Assembly (NCBI RefSeq): GCF_002906575.1
Contig: NZ_CP026309.1
Span: forward strand, 1,922,001-1,986,000
Length of the DNA: 64,000 bases
DNA from: Salinigranum rubrum
GTDB lineage: Archaea > Halobacteriota > Halobacteria > Halobacteriales > Haloferacaceae
Direction: 5' to 3'
Shown: piece after piece, positions 1 to 9,435 of the stretch
How positions within the stretch are numbered: position 1 is the first letter of the stretch
Layout: every line of letters begins with the position of its first letter
Notes under the pieces: model-generated
The model's input: the letters and a program-made list of their open reading frames with translations, nothing else
Databases searched by the model: none
What the model was told of the DNA's origin: nothing
Translations under genes and position numbers: made by a program

Positions 1-188
1 GGGACACGGGCGCGGTGACGAAGCCTCACTCCCCACCCGACTCGCTCACTCGTTTCGTCTGCGGCGCGGCCACGCCCGCGGCACATGGACAGCGAGACGC
101 GACGCGTCCCGCGCTGTTCGCTCCGGTGGCCCCGGCAGTGCTTCGACCACGACGCAACGAGTCGTTCGCTCGGCGCGCGGATACCCTC
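1..188. other. Window edge, no supported gene
   Basis: This is GC-rich sequence downstream of the leftward HTH gene. A TGA at 16-18 could be the end of a rightward gene entering from outside, but only five codons precede it, so nothing can be named. I see no terminator, repeat or RNA gene here. Confidence 0.4.
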
Positions 189-800
189 TCACCGTCGCGT
201 TCGGATCCACCAGACGACGAACGTCCCGAGGATGACGACCAGTCCGCCGAGGAAGAAGAGCAGCCCCGGCGGGAGGCCGGTCGCGGCGGCCGCGGTGGTG
301 GTCTCGGCCGCGATTCGGGCGCCCTCGGCGCTGTCGGCGCTCATCGCCGCGCCCCCTGCGGATTCCCTCCCGAGGAGGAACTGGACGAGCAGGCTGACGA
401 GGCCGAGCACCCCGACCGCGCCCAGAAGGCGCGTCAGGGCGTCGCGGAGGCCGCTGGTCTCCGATTCGCGCGCCGCCACGACGACGAGCGGCTTGTCGCT
501 CGGCGTGTACACCTTCATCTCCCGGCCCTTCTCGGAGTACACCGTTTCGAGGACCTCGACGAGGCCGGCCTCTTCCATCCGGCCGAGGTGGTACTGGACG
601 TTCTGGAGCGAACTGTCGACCTGGGCGGCGATTTCGGAGGCGGACGCGGGTTCCTCGTGGAGCGCGGCGAGGATTCGACGGGCGGTCCGCGAGGAGAGCG
701 CACCGATGAGGTCGTCGGCGTCGGCCGAGTCGAGGCCGATGACGCGCGGCGAGGCGTCGTCGGATGCCGACGAGGAGAGGGAGGGCAGGAGGCGGGCCAT
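189..800 (-). CDS. Winged-helix (ArsR-type) regulator with two C-terminal membrane helices
   Basis: 203 aa. Residues about 20-110 form an ArsR/HTH_20-like winged helix: a helical core reading SSRTARRILAALHEEP, a recognition-helix region reading VDSSLQNVQYHLGRMEEAGL, then a wing ending in VYTPSDKPLVVVAA. Two hydrophobic segments follow, at about 122-144 and 174-199, with a positive WWIRTRR tail. The DNA-binding domain would therefore face the cytoplasm while tethered to the membrane. Such membrane-linked ArsR-like proteins are common in haloarchaea and their signals are mostly unknown. The gene is alone, 60 bp downstream of the start-side neighbour, glycerate kinase, on the same strand. The ATG at 798-800 directly precedes the conserved region. 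The regulator class is well supported; its target is not known. Confidence 0.8.
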   Translation of the reverse strand: MARLLPSLSSSASDDASPRVIGLDSADADDLIGALSSRTARRILAALHEEPASASEIAAQVDSSLQNVQYHLGRMEEAGLVEVLETVYSEKGREMKVYTPSDKPLVVVAARESETSGLRDALTRLLGAVGVLGLVSLLVQFLLGRESAGGAAMSADSAEGARIAAETTTAAAATGLPPGLLFFLGGLVVILGTFVVWWIRTRR

Positions 801-860
801 ACCCCCCGTACTACCGCGGAGGACACAATCTTGTTGGTCAGCGCGCCCGTCGTGGTCGGG

Positions 861-2200
861 TCACTCCCGTTCGAGGACGAGCACCCGCAGGTCGTTGACG
901 TTCGTCCCCGTCGGTCCCGTCCGGATGACGCAGTCGCGGTCGTCGAGCGCCGGCAGGGCGTCGTTCCGGCCGAGCGCGTCGCGGGCCGCCTCTCTGTCCG
1001 CTCTCGCTTCGAGGGTCCGTTCGTCGACGATGGCGCCCGCAACCTCCGTCCCGCCGTCCTTGCCGTCGGTGTCGACAGCCGCGAGGACGGCGTGTCCCAG
1101 GTCACTCTCGGAGAGTTCCACCGCCGCCGAGAGGGCGTACTCCAGGTTCGGGCCCCCCTCGCCGTCGCCCCGAACCGTCACGGTGGTCTCGCCACCGGAG
1201 AGGACGACGGCGGGCGGGTCGAGCGGTTCTCCGGTCGCCAGCACCTCCTCGCCGACGGCGACGTGGGTCTTCGCCGCCTCCCGGGCCTCGCCGCGAACCC
1301 GCGAGGAGAGGACGAGCGACTCGAACCCCTGGGTCTCGGCCTCCTCGCGGGCGGCGGAGAGCGCCGTGAAGCCGTCGGCCAGGACGTGGTCGTCGACGCG
1401 GTCGAAGACCGGGTCGCCCGGCTTCGGCGTCTCCGCTATCTCTCCGTTTCTCCCCCGTTCGAGTCGTTCCCGCACCGACTCGGGGGCCGAAATGTCGTAG
1501 CGCTCGAGCACGGCGAGCGCGTCGTCGTACGTCGTCCCGTCGGGGACCGTCGGGCCGGAGGCGATGACGCTCAGGTCGTTACCGACCACGTCGGAGAAGA
1601 CGAGCGACACCACGGCGGCGGGGGCGGCGAGGCGGGCCAGCCCACCCCCTTTGAGCGTCGAGAGGTGCTTGCGGACGGCGTTCATCTCGCCGATGTCGGC
1701 GCCGCTCTCCAGCAGTCGCTCGGTCGTCTCCTGCAGGGCCGAGAGCGTGATTCCCTCCGCCGGCGCGGGTAAGAGCGCGCTCGCGCCGCCGGTGACGACG
1801 CAGAGCACGAGCGTCTCCTCGTCGGCGTCTTCGAGCAGGTCGACGACCCGCCGGGTGCTCTCGACGCCCCGTTGGGAGGGGACCGGGTGGTCGCCGGGGA
1901 GGTGTTCGATTCTCTTCCCCGCCCCGGGGTCGTAGGTGACGACCGCCCCGCGTCGATGCGGTCGCCGAGGACCCGTTCGAGGGCCTCGGCGACGCCCGCG
2001 GCGGCCTTCCCGCCACCGACCACGACGCACCGCTCGAACCCCGAGAGGTCGTAGACGGCCTCCCCGACGGCGAGAGCGTCCCCGTCGAGACGGAGCGAGG
2101 ACTCCAGGACGCGTTCGGGGTGGGCGGCCTCGATACCGGCCCGGAGACAGGCGAGTGCCACCTCGTGGCGCTCGGTCGGGGCGTGCGCTGTGAGGTTCAT
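861..2200 (-). CDS. Glycerate 2-kinase, MOFRL family (frameshifted)
   Basis: The gene phosphorylates D-glycerate to 2-phosphoglycerate in members of this family, feeding glycolysis. It starts with MNLTAHAPTERHEVAL at the ATG at 2198-2200 and ends with the family-typical DTDGKDGGTEVAGAIVD and RTGPTGTNVNDLRVLV segments. The reading frame breaks at the C run 1946-1949 on the plus strand. Upstream the frame reads LGDRIDAG and downstream AVVTYDPGAGKRIEHLPGDHPVPS, which join perfectly if the run has five C instead of four. The repaired product is 446 aa, normal for the family. The N-terminal frame alone would stop soon after about 90 codons, so the deposited sequence gives no functional enzyme. I regard this as a base-call error more likely than a pseudogene, because both halves are well conserved. 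Confidence 0.85.
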
Positions 2201-2245
2201 GCTATGCGGGCCACTCCCAGTCGATAATAAAGTACCGACAAGCGT

Positions 2246-3946
2246 ATGAGTCGCCGACGGAAAAAGCGGGCAATGAGTCAGGACGCGGCCCCCTCTCCGC
2301 AGAACGGACGGGTGCAGGTCGTCGGGACCGCCCACGTCTCAAAAGAGAGCGTGGCCGAGGTCGAAGAGACGATTCGGGCCGAGCGTCCGGACGTCGTCGC
2401 CGTCGAACTCGACGAGGGGCGCTATCGGCAGATGAGAGGTGGTACCCCGGACGACATCGAGCCGAGCGACCTCCTCTCGGGCAACACCGTGTTTCAGTTC
2501 ATCGCCTACTGGATGCTCTCATATGTTCAGGCCCAGTTGGGCGAGAAGTTCGACATCTCGCCGGGCGCCGACATGCTCGCCGCAGTCGACACCGCGGAGG
2601 AGGAGGGAATCGACGTCGCCCTGGTCGACCGAGACATCCAGACCACCATCCAGCGCTTCTGGGCGCGGATGTCCGTCGTCGAGAAGTTCCGCATGGCCGG
2701 CGGCCTCGCCTTCGGCGTCTCCGACGCCCGCGCCGTCGGCGTCGTGGTCGGTCTCCTGGCCGGGGTGCTCGTCGGACCGCTCGTCGGCCTCTTCGGGGGC
2801 TCGCTCGGTATCACCCCGTTCGTACTCGGTCGCGTGACCGGCGGGGTGATCCTCGCCGTCGCCGCTGGACTGGCGCTCCAGACGCTCGCGGAGGGCTTTA
2901 CCGACGGCGACGACGCGCTGGTCGTCGGACTCGGTGGGGGCCTCGCCGTCGGCCTCGTCGGCGGCGTCGGCCTCGGCCTGGCGGCCCCGCTGGTCGACCG
3001 CCTGAGCCCCTTCCTCGTCAGCGCCGTCGGGAGCCTCGCCATCGGCATCGCCGTCGGCGTCACCGCTGGCGGCCTCTGTGGACTCGTCGCGTACCGTCTC
3101 GGCCTCGGCACGTACGAGGACGTCGAGGAGTTCGACGTCGAAGACCTCACCGACGCCGACGTGGTGAGCGTGATGATGGAGGAGTTCCGCGCCTTCTCGC
3201 CGGGCGGCGCGGAGGCGCTCATCGACGAGCGCGACGCGTACATCGCCCACCAGTTGGTGGCGCTCCGGCAGAACGGCGCACACGTCGTCGCCGTCGTCGG
3301 CGCGGGCCACCGCGCCGGCATCGAGTCGTATCTCGAACGCCCGGAGACGCTCCCGCCGATGGAGTCGCTCGTCGGCGTGCCGCAGAAGCGGGGAATCCCG
3401 TGGGGCAAGATTGTCGGCGTCGGCCTCTCGGTCGTCTTCGTCGGCTTCTTCGTCCTCCTGGCGATGGCCGGGGTGCGCAACGGCTTCCTCCTCCGGGTGT
3501 TCGCCGCGTGGTTCCTCATCAACGGCCTCTTCGCCGCCGCGGGGGCCAAACTGGCTGGCGCGCGGTGGCTTTCGGCGGCCGTCGGCGGTGCGGTCGCGTG
3601 GCTCACCTCCGTCAACCCGTTACTCGCGCCGGGATGGTTCACGGGGTACATGGAACTGCGACACGCTCCCGTGAACGTGGCCGACATCGGCCGACTCAAC
3701 GAACTCCTCGCGGACGAGACGCGTTCGATTCGGGAGATAGTCTCCGACATGTTCGACGTCCCGCTGTTCCGACTCATCATGATCGTCGCCCTGACGAACA
3801 TCGGCAGCATCGTCGCGAGCCTCCTGTTCGTCGCGTACGTCCTGCCGCTGTTCGCGGCCGACCTGGGAGGTGTCGACGCCGTCACCCGACTGATGCTCGA
3901 CGGGGCGGCTAACAGCGCCGACCTCCTCTGGAGGGCCGTCTCGTGA
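2246..3946 (+). CDS. TraB/PrgY family membrane protein
   Basis: 566 aa from 2246, or 557 aa from the ATG at 2273; the conserved domain begins at VQVVGTAHVSKESVAEVEET. An AT-rich element (ataataaagta, near 2224-2234) lies close upstream, so a leaderless or short-leader start is likely. The N-terminal half has the TraB signature residues, including GTAHVS, VAVELDEGRY and a later VVGAGHRAGI. It is interrupted by a glycine- and valine-rich hydrophobic block at about 160-275. The C-terminal half carries several more membrane segments. The family is named after the Enterococcus pheromone-shutdown protein and is related to Tiki/GumN proteins, some of which are metalloproteases; the archaeal role is unknown. 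Its stop overlaps the GTG of the following peptidase gene (GTGA), so the two are probably translationally coupled. Confidence 0.85.
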   Translation: MSRRRKKRAMSQDAAPSPQNGRVQVVGTAHVSKESVAEVEETIRAERPDVVAVELDEGRYRQMRGGTPDDIEPSDLLSGNTVFQFIAYWMLSYVQAQLGEKFDISPGADMLAAVDTAEEEGIDVALVDRDIQTTIQRFWARMSVVEKFRMAGGLAFGVSDARAVGVVVGLLAGVLVGPLVGLFGGSLGITPFVLGRVTGGVILAVAAGLALQTLAEGFTDGDDALVVGLGGGLAVGLVGGVGLGLAAPLVDRLSPFLVSAVGSLAIGIAVGVTAGGLCGLVAYRLGLGTYEDVEEFDVEDLTDADVVSVMMEEFRAFSPGGAEALIDERDAYIAHQLVALRQNGAHVVAVVGAGHRAGIESYLERPETLPPMESLVGVPQKRGIPWGKIVGVGLSVVFVGFFVLLAMAGVRNGFLLRVFAAWFLINGLFAAAGAKLAGARWLSAAVGGAVAWLTSVNPLLAPGWFTGYMELRHAPVNVADIGRLNELLADETRSIREIVSDMFDVPLFRLIMIVALTNIGSIVASLLFVAYVLPLFAADLGGVDAVTRLMLDGAANSADLLWRAVS

Positions 3947-4589
3947 GCGTGGGAGACGCCCTGACCTTCTCGGACCGCGAACTCCGTGACCTCGCGCTCG
4001 CGTGGGTCGCACTCGGCGTGGCGTTCGCCGTCTTCTTCGCCGGGGGCGGTGGCGGCCTCGTGGCGCTGCTCTCTCGGGGGGCTTCGCCGCCGCCGTCGTC
4101 GTGAGCCTCCTGACTGCGGGACTGGGATTCCTCCTCCACGAACTCGCTCACAAGGTGGTCGCCGTCCGCTTCGGTCAGGTCGCGGAGTTCCGCGCCGACT
4201 ACGGCATGCTCTTTCTCGCCGTCGTGAGCGCGCTCGCCGGCTTCATCTTCGCCGCACCCGGCGCCGTCTACCACCGCGGCGTCTTATCAGACAAAGAACA
4301 CGGCCTCATCGCGCTGGCCGGTCCCGCGGTGAACCTCGCGCTCGCCGTCGTGTTCGTCCCCGTCTTCCTCGCCGGAGCCCTCGCCGGCAGCGGCTTCCTC
4401 GAACTCGTCGGCTCCAGGGGCGTGGCGATAAACCTCTTCCTCGCGGCGTTCAACATGCTGCCGTTCGGCGCGCTCGACGGCCGGACCGTGCTGGACTGGA
4501 GTACGGTCGTGTTCGTCGCCGTGTTCGTGCCGAGCGTGCTCGTCACCGTCCTCGTCGTGTTCGTGTTCGGCGTGGGCTTCGGCGGCTGA
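3943..4589 (+). CDS. M50 (site-2 protease-type) membrane metallopeptidase (frameshifted)
   Basis: The start is GTG at 3943, overlapping the TraB stop by four bases. The first 45 codons read VSVGDALTFSDRELRDLALA and run into a membrane helix. At the G run 4076-4081 the frame shifts; a seventh G joins the parts to give about 215 aa. The second part has the zinc motif HELAH within LLHELAHKVVAV, several membrane helices, and the third-ligand motif FNMLPFGALDGRTVLDW. These match family M50/S2P, which cuts substrates inside the membrane. The coupling with TraB suggests a shared role in membrane protein quality control or signalling, but no substrate is visible. The break sits in a homopolymer and is probably a sequencing error. 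Confidence 0.85.
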
Positions 4590-4619
4590 CCCGTCGCAGT
4601 GGGGGTGACGTGTTCGCCG

Positions 4620-5237
4620 TCATTCCCGTCGCGTCCGACGCCACCGCTCGGCGAGCACTCCGGCGCCAAGCGCCACGAGGAACCCGACGACGGTGAGGCC
4701 CGGCCTGTCACCCGCGAACGCGAGGGCCGTCGCGAAGAACGACTCCTGTCGGCCGTAGTAGACCAGTCCGCCGGTCGCCGCGTAGAAGCCGACCGTTCCG
4801 ACCGCGGTGAAGACGCCGAATCGCGCCGGGCTCATCCCAGCGAACCCGGCCGGTATCGAGATGACGGAGCGGAGCACGGGGAAGAATCGCCCCCACAGCA
4901 CCGACGATTGACCCCACCGACGGAACCACACGCGCGACCGCTCGACCCGCCCCTCGGAGACGTGGACGTACCGTTCCAGCCAGGTCCACTCGCCGACGTC
5001 CGCCCGGGAACTCACCGCGAACGGGACGAACGCGCCGACCGTACCGCCCACGCCGGCGGCGGCGACGAAGACGAGAAACGAGGCGAGGTCCGTGACGAGG
5101 AGCACCGCGGCGGCCGGGACGATGACCTCGCTCGGCAGGAACGGAAAGAGCATCGACGTCTCGCAGAAGACGAACAGACACAGCGCCAGCGGGCCGTACA
5201 GACGAATGATGTCGAGAGCGGTCGTCGTGAGGTCCAT
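4620..5237 (-). CDS. DedA family membrane protein
   Basis: 205 aa from the ATG at 5235-5237. DedA hallmarks are clear: FCETSMLFPFLPSEVIVPAA near the N-terminus (re-entrant loop with the conserved acidic residue and proline) and GRFFPVLRSVISIPAGFAGM in the middle. Four to six hydrophobic segments span the length and the tail is basic (RWRRTRRE). Known relatives act in membrane homeostasis as lipid or undecaprenyl-carrier flippases; the archaeal substrate is likely a polyprenyl or ether-lipid carrier, which is inference. The gene is convergent with the M50 gene (30 bp apart) and divergent from the nucleoside phosphorylase. A TTTATC box on its strand lies near 5274-5280. Confidence 0.85.
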   Translation of the reverse strand: MDLTTTALDIIRLYGPLALCLFVFCETSMLFPFLPSEVIVPAAAVLLVTDLASFLVFVAAAGVGGTVGAFVPFAVSSRADVGEWTWLERYVHVSEGRVERSRVWFRRWGQSSVLWGRFFPVLRSVISIPAGFAGMSPARFGVFTAVGTVGFYAATGGLVYYGRQESFFATALAFAGDRPGLTVVGFLVALGAGVLAERWRRTRRE

Positions 5238-5313
5238 CGAGGGTCGGTGTCGGTGTAGCGCCTTCGACGCGGAGTGATAAACACCCGTTGCTCCGCTCGC
5301 GGCCACACCGTGC

Positions 5314-5319
5314 TTATAT
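5314..5319 (+). promoter_or_regulatory. TATA box of nucleoside phosphorylase
   Basis: TTATAT lies 26-31 bp upstream of the ATG at 5345. This is the spacing expected of a leaderless haloarchaeal transcript, and it favours 5345 over the two in-frame upstream starts. Confidence 0.6.
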
Positions 5320-5344
5320 GTCCGCCCCCGACCCACGAGGAGCC

Positions 5345-6163
5345 ATGACCGGCGACGCCGAAGACCCGAACGACGAAGTCCAGTACCACGTCGAACTCGC
5401 CCCCGGCGACACCGCCGGGCCCGTCCTCCTCCCGGGGAACCCAGAGCGCGTCGACGTCATCACCGACCTCTGGGACGACTTCGAAGAGCAGGCGTACCAC
5501 CGCGAATACCGCACCGCCACCGGCACCTACGACGGTGCGCCCATCACGGTCACCTCGACGGGAATCGGCTCACCCTCCACCGCTATCGCCGTCGAGGAAC
5601 TCGCTCGCGTCGGTGCGGACACGTTCATCCGCGTGGGCTCGTGCGGCGCGATTCAACCGGGCATGGACGTCGGTGACCTCGTCATCACGTCGGGGGCGGT
5701 CCGACAGGAGGGGACGAGCCACGAGTACGTCCGCGGTGACTACCCGGCCGTCGCGTCTCACGAGGTGGTCTCGGCGCTCGTCGCCGCCGCCGAACGCCTC
5801 GACTACGACTACCACGTCGGGCTGACGATGAGCGCCGACGCGTTCTACGCCGGCCAGGGCCGCGAAGGGTTCGAGGGGTTCGTCGCCGCGGGGTCGGAGA
5901 CGCTCGTCGACGAGTTACAGGAGGCGAACGTCGCCAATATCGAGATGGAGGCCTCGGCGATTCTCACCCTCGCGAACCTCTACGGTCTCCGCGCGGGTGC
6001 GGTCTGTTCGGTGTTCGCCAACAGAGTGACCGGAGAGTTCCAGACCGAAGGGGAGTCGAAGGCGTCAGAGACGGCGAGTCTCGCCGTGTCGCTCCTCGCG
6101 CGGATGGACGAGGTAAAACGCGAGGCAGGTGTGAACGAGTGGCACGCTGGACTGTCGATATAG
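5345..6163 (+). CDS. Nucleoside phosphorylase (uridine phosphorylase-like)
   Basis: 272 aa. This is the PNP/UDP-phosphorylase superfamily: phosphate-binding LLPGNPERVD near residue 35, the TGIGSPSTAIAVEEL stretch, RVGSCGAIQPG, and the purine/pyrimidine-site motif NIEMEASAILTLANL near the C-terminus. The enzyme cleaves nucleosides with phosphate to free base plus ribose-1-phosphate. The motif set is closest to uridine phosphorylase, so uridine is the likely substrate, although archaeal members can be broad. Together with cytidine deaminase elsewhere in the window (35.1 kb) it would complete a cytidine-to-uracil salvage route. The start at 5345 is supported by the TATA spacing and by absence of conservation upstream. 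Confidence 0.87.
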   Translation: MTGDAEDPNDEVQYHVELAPGDTAGPVLLPGNPERVDVITDLWDDFEEQAYHREYRTATGTYDGAPITVTSTGIGSPSTAIAVEELARVGADTFIRVGSCGAIQPGMDVGDLVITSGAVRQEGTSHEYVRGDYPAVASHEVVSALVAAAERLDYDYHVGLTMSADAFYAGQGREGFEGFVAAGSETLVDELQEANVANIEMEASAILTLANLYGLRAGAVCSVFANRVTGEFQTEGESKASETASLAVSLLARMDEVKREAGVNEWHAGLSI

Positions 6164-6244
6164 GCTCACTAACGGTCGTTCGTGAGGGATTTCGCCATCG
6201 TTTCAACATCCCTTTATCGGATGAATCCCCACCACGACACAGTC

Positions 6245-7423
6245 ATGAGTACGCAGGTTATGGTCCTCGGTTCGGGCTACGCCGGGACAGGTGCGGTGCA
6301 GCGCCTCGAGAACGAACTCGACGGTGACGCGGACATCACGTGGGTGTCGGAACACGACTACCACCTCGTCCTCCACGAGGTCCACCGCTGCATCAGCACT
6401 CCGAGCGCCGAGTCGAAGGTCGCGATTCCCATCGACGAGGTGAAGTCGCCGTCGACGGAGTTCGTCAAGGGCCGCGTCACCGACGTCGACGTCGACGAAC
6501 GAACCGTCGCGCTCGAAGACGGCACCGAACTCGGCTACGACTACCTCCTCGTCGCCCTCGGCAGCACGACCGCCTTCTACGGTATCGAGGGACTCGAAGA
6601 GTACTCGCTCGAACTGAAGGGCCTCGACGACGCCCGCGAGATCAACCAGCAGGTGACGGAGGCCGCCGAGGCCGCGACGCCGACCGAGCCTGCGAGCGTC
6701 GTCGTCGGCGGTGCGGGGCTCTCCGGCATCCAGTCAGCCGGCGAAATCGCGGAGTTCCGCGACGAACACGACGCCCCCCTCGACCTCCACCTCGTGGAGG
6801 GTCTCGACCAGGTGCTCCCGAACATGGACCCCGAACTCCAGGGCGCGCTGCGTCGCCGTCTCGAAGAGCGCGGTATCAACATCATGTGCGGCGAGTTCGT
6901 CTCGAAGGTCGACGAGGAGACCATCTACATCGGCGGCGGCGAGGACACCGAGCCCGAGGAGCTCCCCTACGACGTCTTCATCTGGACCGGGGGTATCACG
7001 GGCCAGCCCGAGATGGCCGCCTGCGAGGTCGACAAGGACGAGCGATCGAACCGCGTCCACGCCGGCTCCGACTTCCAGACGTCGGACGACCGTGTGTTCG
7101 CCGTCGGTGACTCGGCACTCGTCGAGCAGGGTCCCGACGCCATCGCGCCGCCGACGGCACAGGCCGCCTGGCAGGCTGCCGATGTCGCCGGCGAGAACGT
7201 CGCCCGCGCCGTCCGCGGTCAGCCGCTGAAGACGTGGACCCACGACGACAAGGGGACCGTCGTCTCCGTCGGCGAGGACGCTGTCGCCCACGACGTCGAT
7301 GGCGTGCCCATCAACGTGTTCGGTGGGGCGCCCGCCCGCGTGCTGAAGAAAGCCATCGCCGCCCGCTGGATCGCCGACGTGTCCAGCGTCTCCCGTGCGA
7401 TCGACTCGTGGAGCGACATGTGA
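6245..7423 (+). CDS. Type II NADH dehydrogenase / FAD-dependent pyridine nucleotide oxidoreductase
   Basis: 392 aa. It starts with the dinucleotide-binding motif VMVLGSGYAGTGAVQRL (GxGxxG). A second Rossmann motif, VVVGGAGLSGIQSAGEI, occurs near residue 155, and the FAD-end motif VFAVGDSAL near 290. The order and length fit single-subunit NDH-2 enzymes, which pass electrons from NADH to menaquinone at the inner face of the membrane without pumping protons. A short amphipathic C-terminal stretch (ARVLKKAIAARWIADVS) could be the membrane-contact helix. A TTTATC box at 6213-6218 is about 30 bp upstream of the ATG at 6245, supporting this start over two nearer upstream ATGs. Sulfide:quinone reductase-like enzymes are a weaker alternative. 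Confidence 0.82.
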   Translation: MSTQVMVLGSGYAGTGAVQRLENELDGDADITWVSEHDYHLVLHEVHRCISTPSAESKVAIPIDEVKSPSTEFVKGRVTDVDVDERTVALEDGTELGYDYLLVALGSTTAFYGIEGLEEYSLELKGLDDAREINQQVTEAAEAATPTEPASVVVGGAGLSGIQSAGEIAEFRDEHDAPLDLHLVEGLDQVLPNMDPELQGALRRRLEERGINIMCGEFVSKVDEETIYIGGGEDTEPEELPYDVFIWTGGITGQPEMAACEVDKDERSNRVHAGSDFQTSDDRVFAVGDSALVEQGPDAIAPPTAQAAWQAADVAGENVARAVRGQPLKTWTHDDKGTVVSVGEDAVAHDVDGVPINVFGGAPARVLKKAIAARWIADVSSVSRAIDSWSDM

Positions 7424-7631
7424 CGGTCGCTCGGCAACGACCGCAGACACGTCCGAACCGGTGACGACCGGCCGGCTCGGCGGCCGCTGATCTCCCTCCC
7501 CCCAACCGCTCTCTCCAATCGTCGACTACTCCTCCTTCCCGCGACACGTCAGCGACGGCGGCCGATTCTCAAACTTGGGGCCAGCACGGTAACGTTCTTC
7601 CGCACACACCTCGCTCAGTCAACAAACGGTG

Positions 7632-9272
7632 ATGAGGCTCCGAACCAAGCTCATCGTGGTCCTCGTGATTCTGGCGCTGGTCCTTGGTACGAGCCTGTAC
7701 GGTGGGCTCGAACTCTACAAGGAGCAAGCGACGGCGCGCGAGCACGACAGAGCAGAGGAGACGGCGGCTGTCGTCGCGGCGCAGATCGATGCGACCGTCG
7801 AGGAGCGACGCGACTTCGTCGGCTTCGCCGCCTCACGGCCCGACGCGTCGTCGTTCGACCGGGCCGACCGCTTCGCCCGGGGCTTCGTCAACGACTCTCG
7901 GTTCTACGCGGCGCAGGTCGTCGCGGCCAACGGGACCGTCGTCGCGTTCAGCGGCGACGTCACCGCGGAGTCCCGCGAGCGGACGATCGGATCGGACGTC
8001 GGTGACGAACCGTACGTGCGGGAGGCGCTCGCCGGGCGAATCTACGTTTCGGACCCCGAGTACGCCTCGACGGGAGAGTACGTCGCGGTCATCAGTGCAC
8101 CGATCGTCGACGACGGGGAGACGGTCGGCGTGCTGGCGGCGGCGGTGTACATCGACACGAGCACGCTCCTCACGCCGCTTCAGCCGCTCCCCTCGGAGCA
8201 TCGTGCGGTCACCGTGCTCGCGGGGAACGAGACCCTGTATCGGGCGGGCCCCACGTTCGAGCGGACCATCTCCGGAGCGGCGCGCGTCGAAGCCACCGGC
8301 TGGACGGTCCGAATCACGCGCGACCGGACGAGCCTCGACGCCCTACTCAACGAGGTCAGGGTGGCACAGACACTGGGGTTGATTCTCGTCCTCGGCATCG
8401 TGAGCGTGGTCGGCGGCTGGCAGTACCGGACGACTGTCACACAGATGAACCGGCTCAAGCGCGCGTTCGACGCCGCCGGCAGCGGTCGGTACGACCACGA
8501 CCTCTCGCTGTCCGGCGGCGACGAGTGGCGTGACATCGCGGACGGCTTCGACGACCTGCTCCGTGAACTGTCCGAACGCGAACGCATCCTCGAACGACGG
8601 AGACAGCGACTCGACGTACTCAACCGCGTCCTCCGACACAATCTCCGCAACGACCTCGGCGTGGTCCTCGGATACGCGGACATGATCCGGAAGGGTGAGG
8701 CGAGTGACCCACGGAACCTCGCCGAGATCATCCACAAACGGGCTAGCACCCTCGTCGAACTCGGCCAGTCGGCCAGGGAGACCCAGGACCTGATGGCGGA
8801 CGTCACCGAACCCGAACCCGTCAACGTGGGGCGGATACTCCTCGACACCGTCGACGGCCTCTCGACGGAGTTCCCCGCCGTTCGGTTCGAGACGGACGTG
8901 CCGATTCCGGCGTACGCGTCCGCGATTTCGGGCATCGACACCGCGCTCCGGAACGTCTGCGAGAACGCGTGTGAGTACAACGACGCCGAGACGGCGTGTG
9001 TCGACGTCTCGCTCACGTTCCTCGGCGACGACCGCCTCCGCATCACCGTCGCCGACAACGGCCCGGGAATCCCCTTGTACGAGATCGACGTGCTCAAGCG
9101 TGGGCACGAGACGGCGCTCGACCACGGCAGCGGTCTCGGTCTCTGGCTCGTCCAGTGGGTCGTCGACGGGTCCGACGGCCACCTCTCCGTCGAGCAGGCC
9201 GAGCCGCGAGGGACCGTCGTGACGATCGAACTCGATACGGCCTCGTCCCCGTACGACCACCCCGACCGCTGA
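7632..9272 (+). CDS. Membrane sensor histidine kinase with extracellular Cache-like domain
   Basis: 546 aa. A first membrane helix at about 8-25 and a second at about 247-265 bracket an external region with a Cache/sCache pattern (SDVGDEPYVREALAGRIYVS and YVAVISAPIVDDGETVGVLA). A HAMP-like segment follows. The H box is of the haloarchaeal type, VLRHNLRNDLGVVLGYA, with the phosphoacceptor His near residue 336. The ATPase domain has the N box NVCENACEYND, DNGPGIP, and GSGLGLWLVQW. The protein should sense a small extracellular ligand and autophosphorylate; no cognate response regulator is encoded next to it. A GTG three bases upstream is an alternative start. Nothing in the flanks identifies the ligand. 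Confidence 0.88.
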   Translation: MRLRTKLIVVLVILALVLGTSLYGGLELYKEQATAREHDRAEETAAVVAAQIDATVEERRDFVGFAASRPDASSFDRADRFARGFVNDSRFYAAQVVAANGTVVAFSGDVTAESRERTIGSDVGDEPYVREALAGRIYVSDPEYASTGEYVAVISAPIVDDGETVGVLAAAVYIDTSTLLTPLQPLPSEHRAVTVLAGNETLYRAGPTFERTISGAARVEATGWTVRITRDRTSLDALLNEVRVAQTLGLILVLGIVSVVGGWQYRTTVTQMNRLKRAFDAAGSGRYDHDLSLSGGDEWRDIADGFDDLLRELSERERILERRRQRLDVLNRVLRHNLRNDLGVVLGYADMIRKGEASDPRNLAEIIHKRASTLVELGQSARETQDLMADVTEPEPVNVGRILLDTVDGLSTEFPAVRFETDVPIPAYASAISGIDTALRNVCENACEYNDAETACVDVSLTFLGDDRLRITVADNGPGIPLYEIDVLKRGHETALDHGSGLGLWLVQWVVDGSDGHLSVEQAEPRGTVVTIELDTASSPYDHPDR

Positions 9273-9435
9273 CCAGTCGGCCGTTTCTGAGGGAAACGCG
9301 CCGTATTCTCCGTGATCCACCGCCGAGGTCCACTTCGACGTCCACCGCCCTCTCACCGCTGCGACGACGAGACGGACGGCGGTCTGTCGGGGTGAGAAAC
9401 GGAACCGAGGGGACGAAAACGAGGATGAAGAGTGG

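Noticed and set aside
15-1772. 585-codon rightward open frame
   Set aside because: It is antisense to the HTH and glycerate kinase genes, which have clear motifs. Its product is Arg/Gly/Glu-rich with no recognisable domain, as expected from a high-GC shadow.
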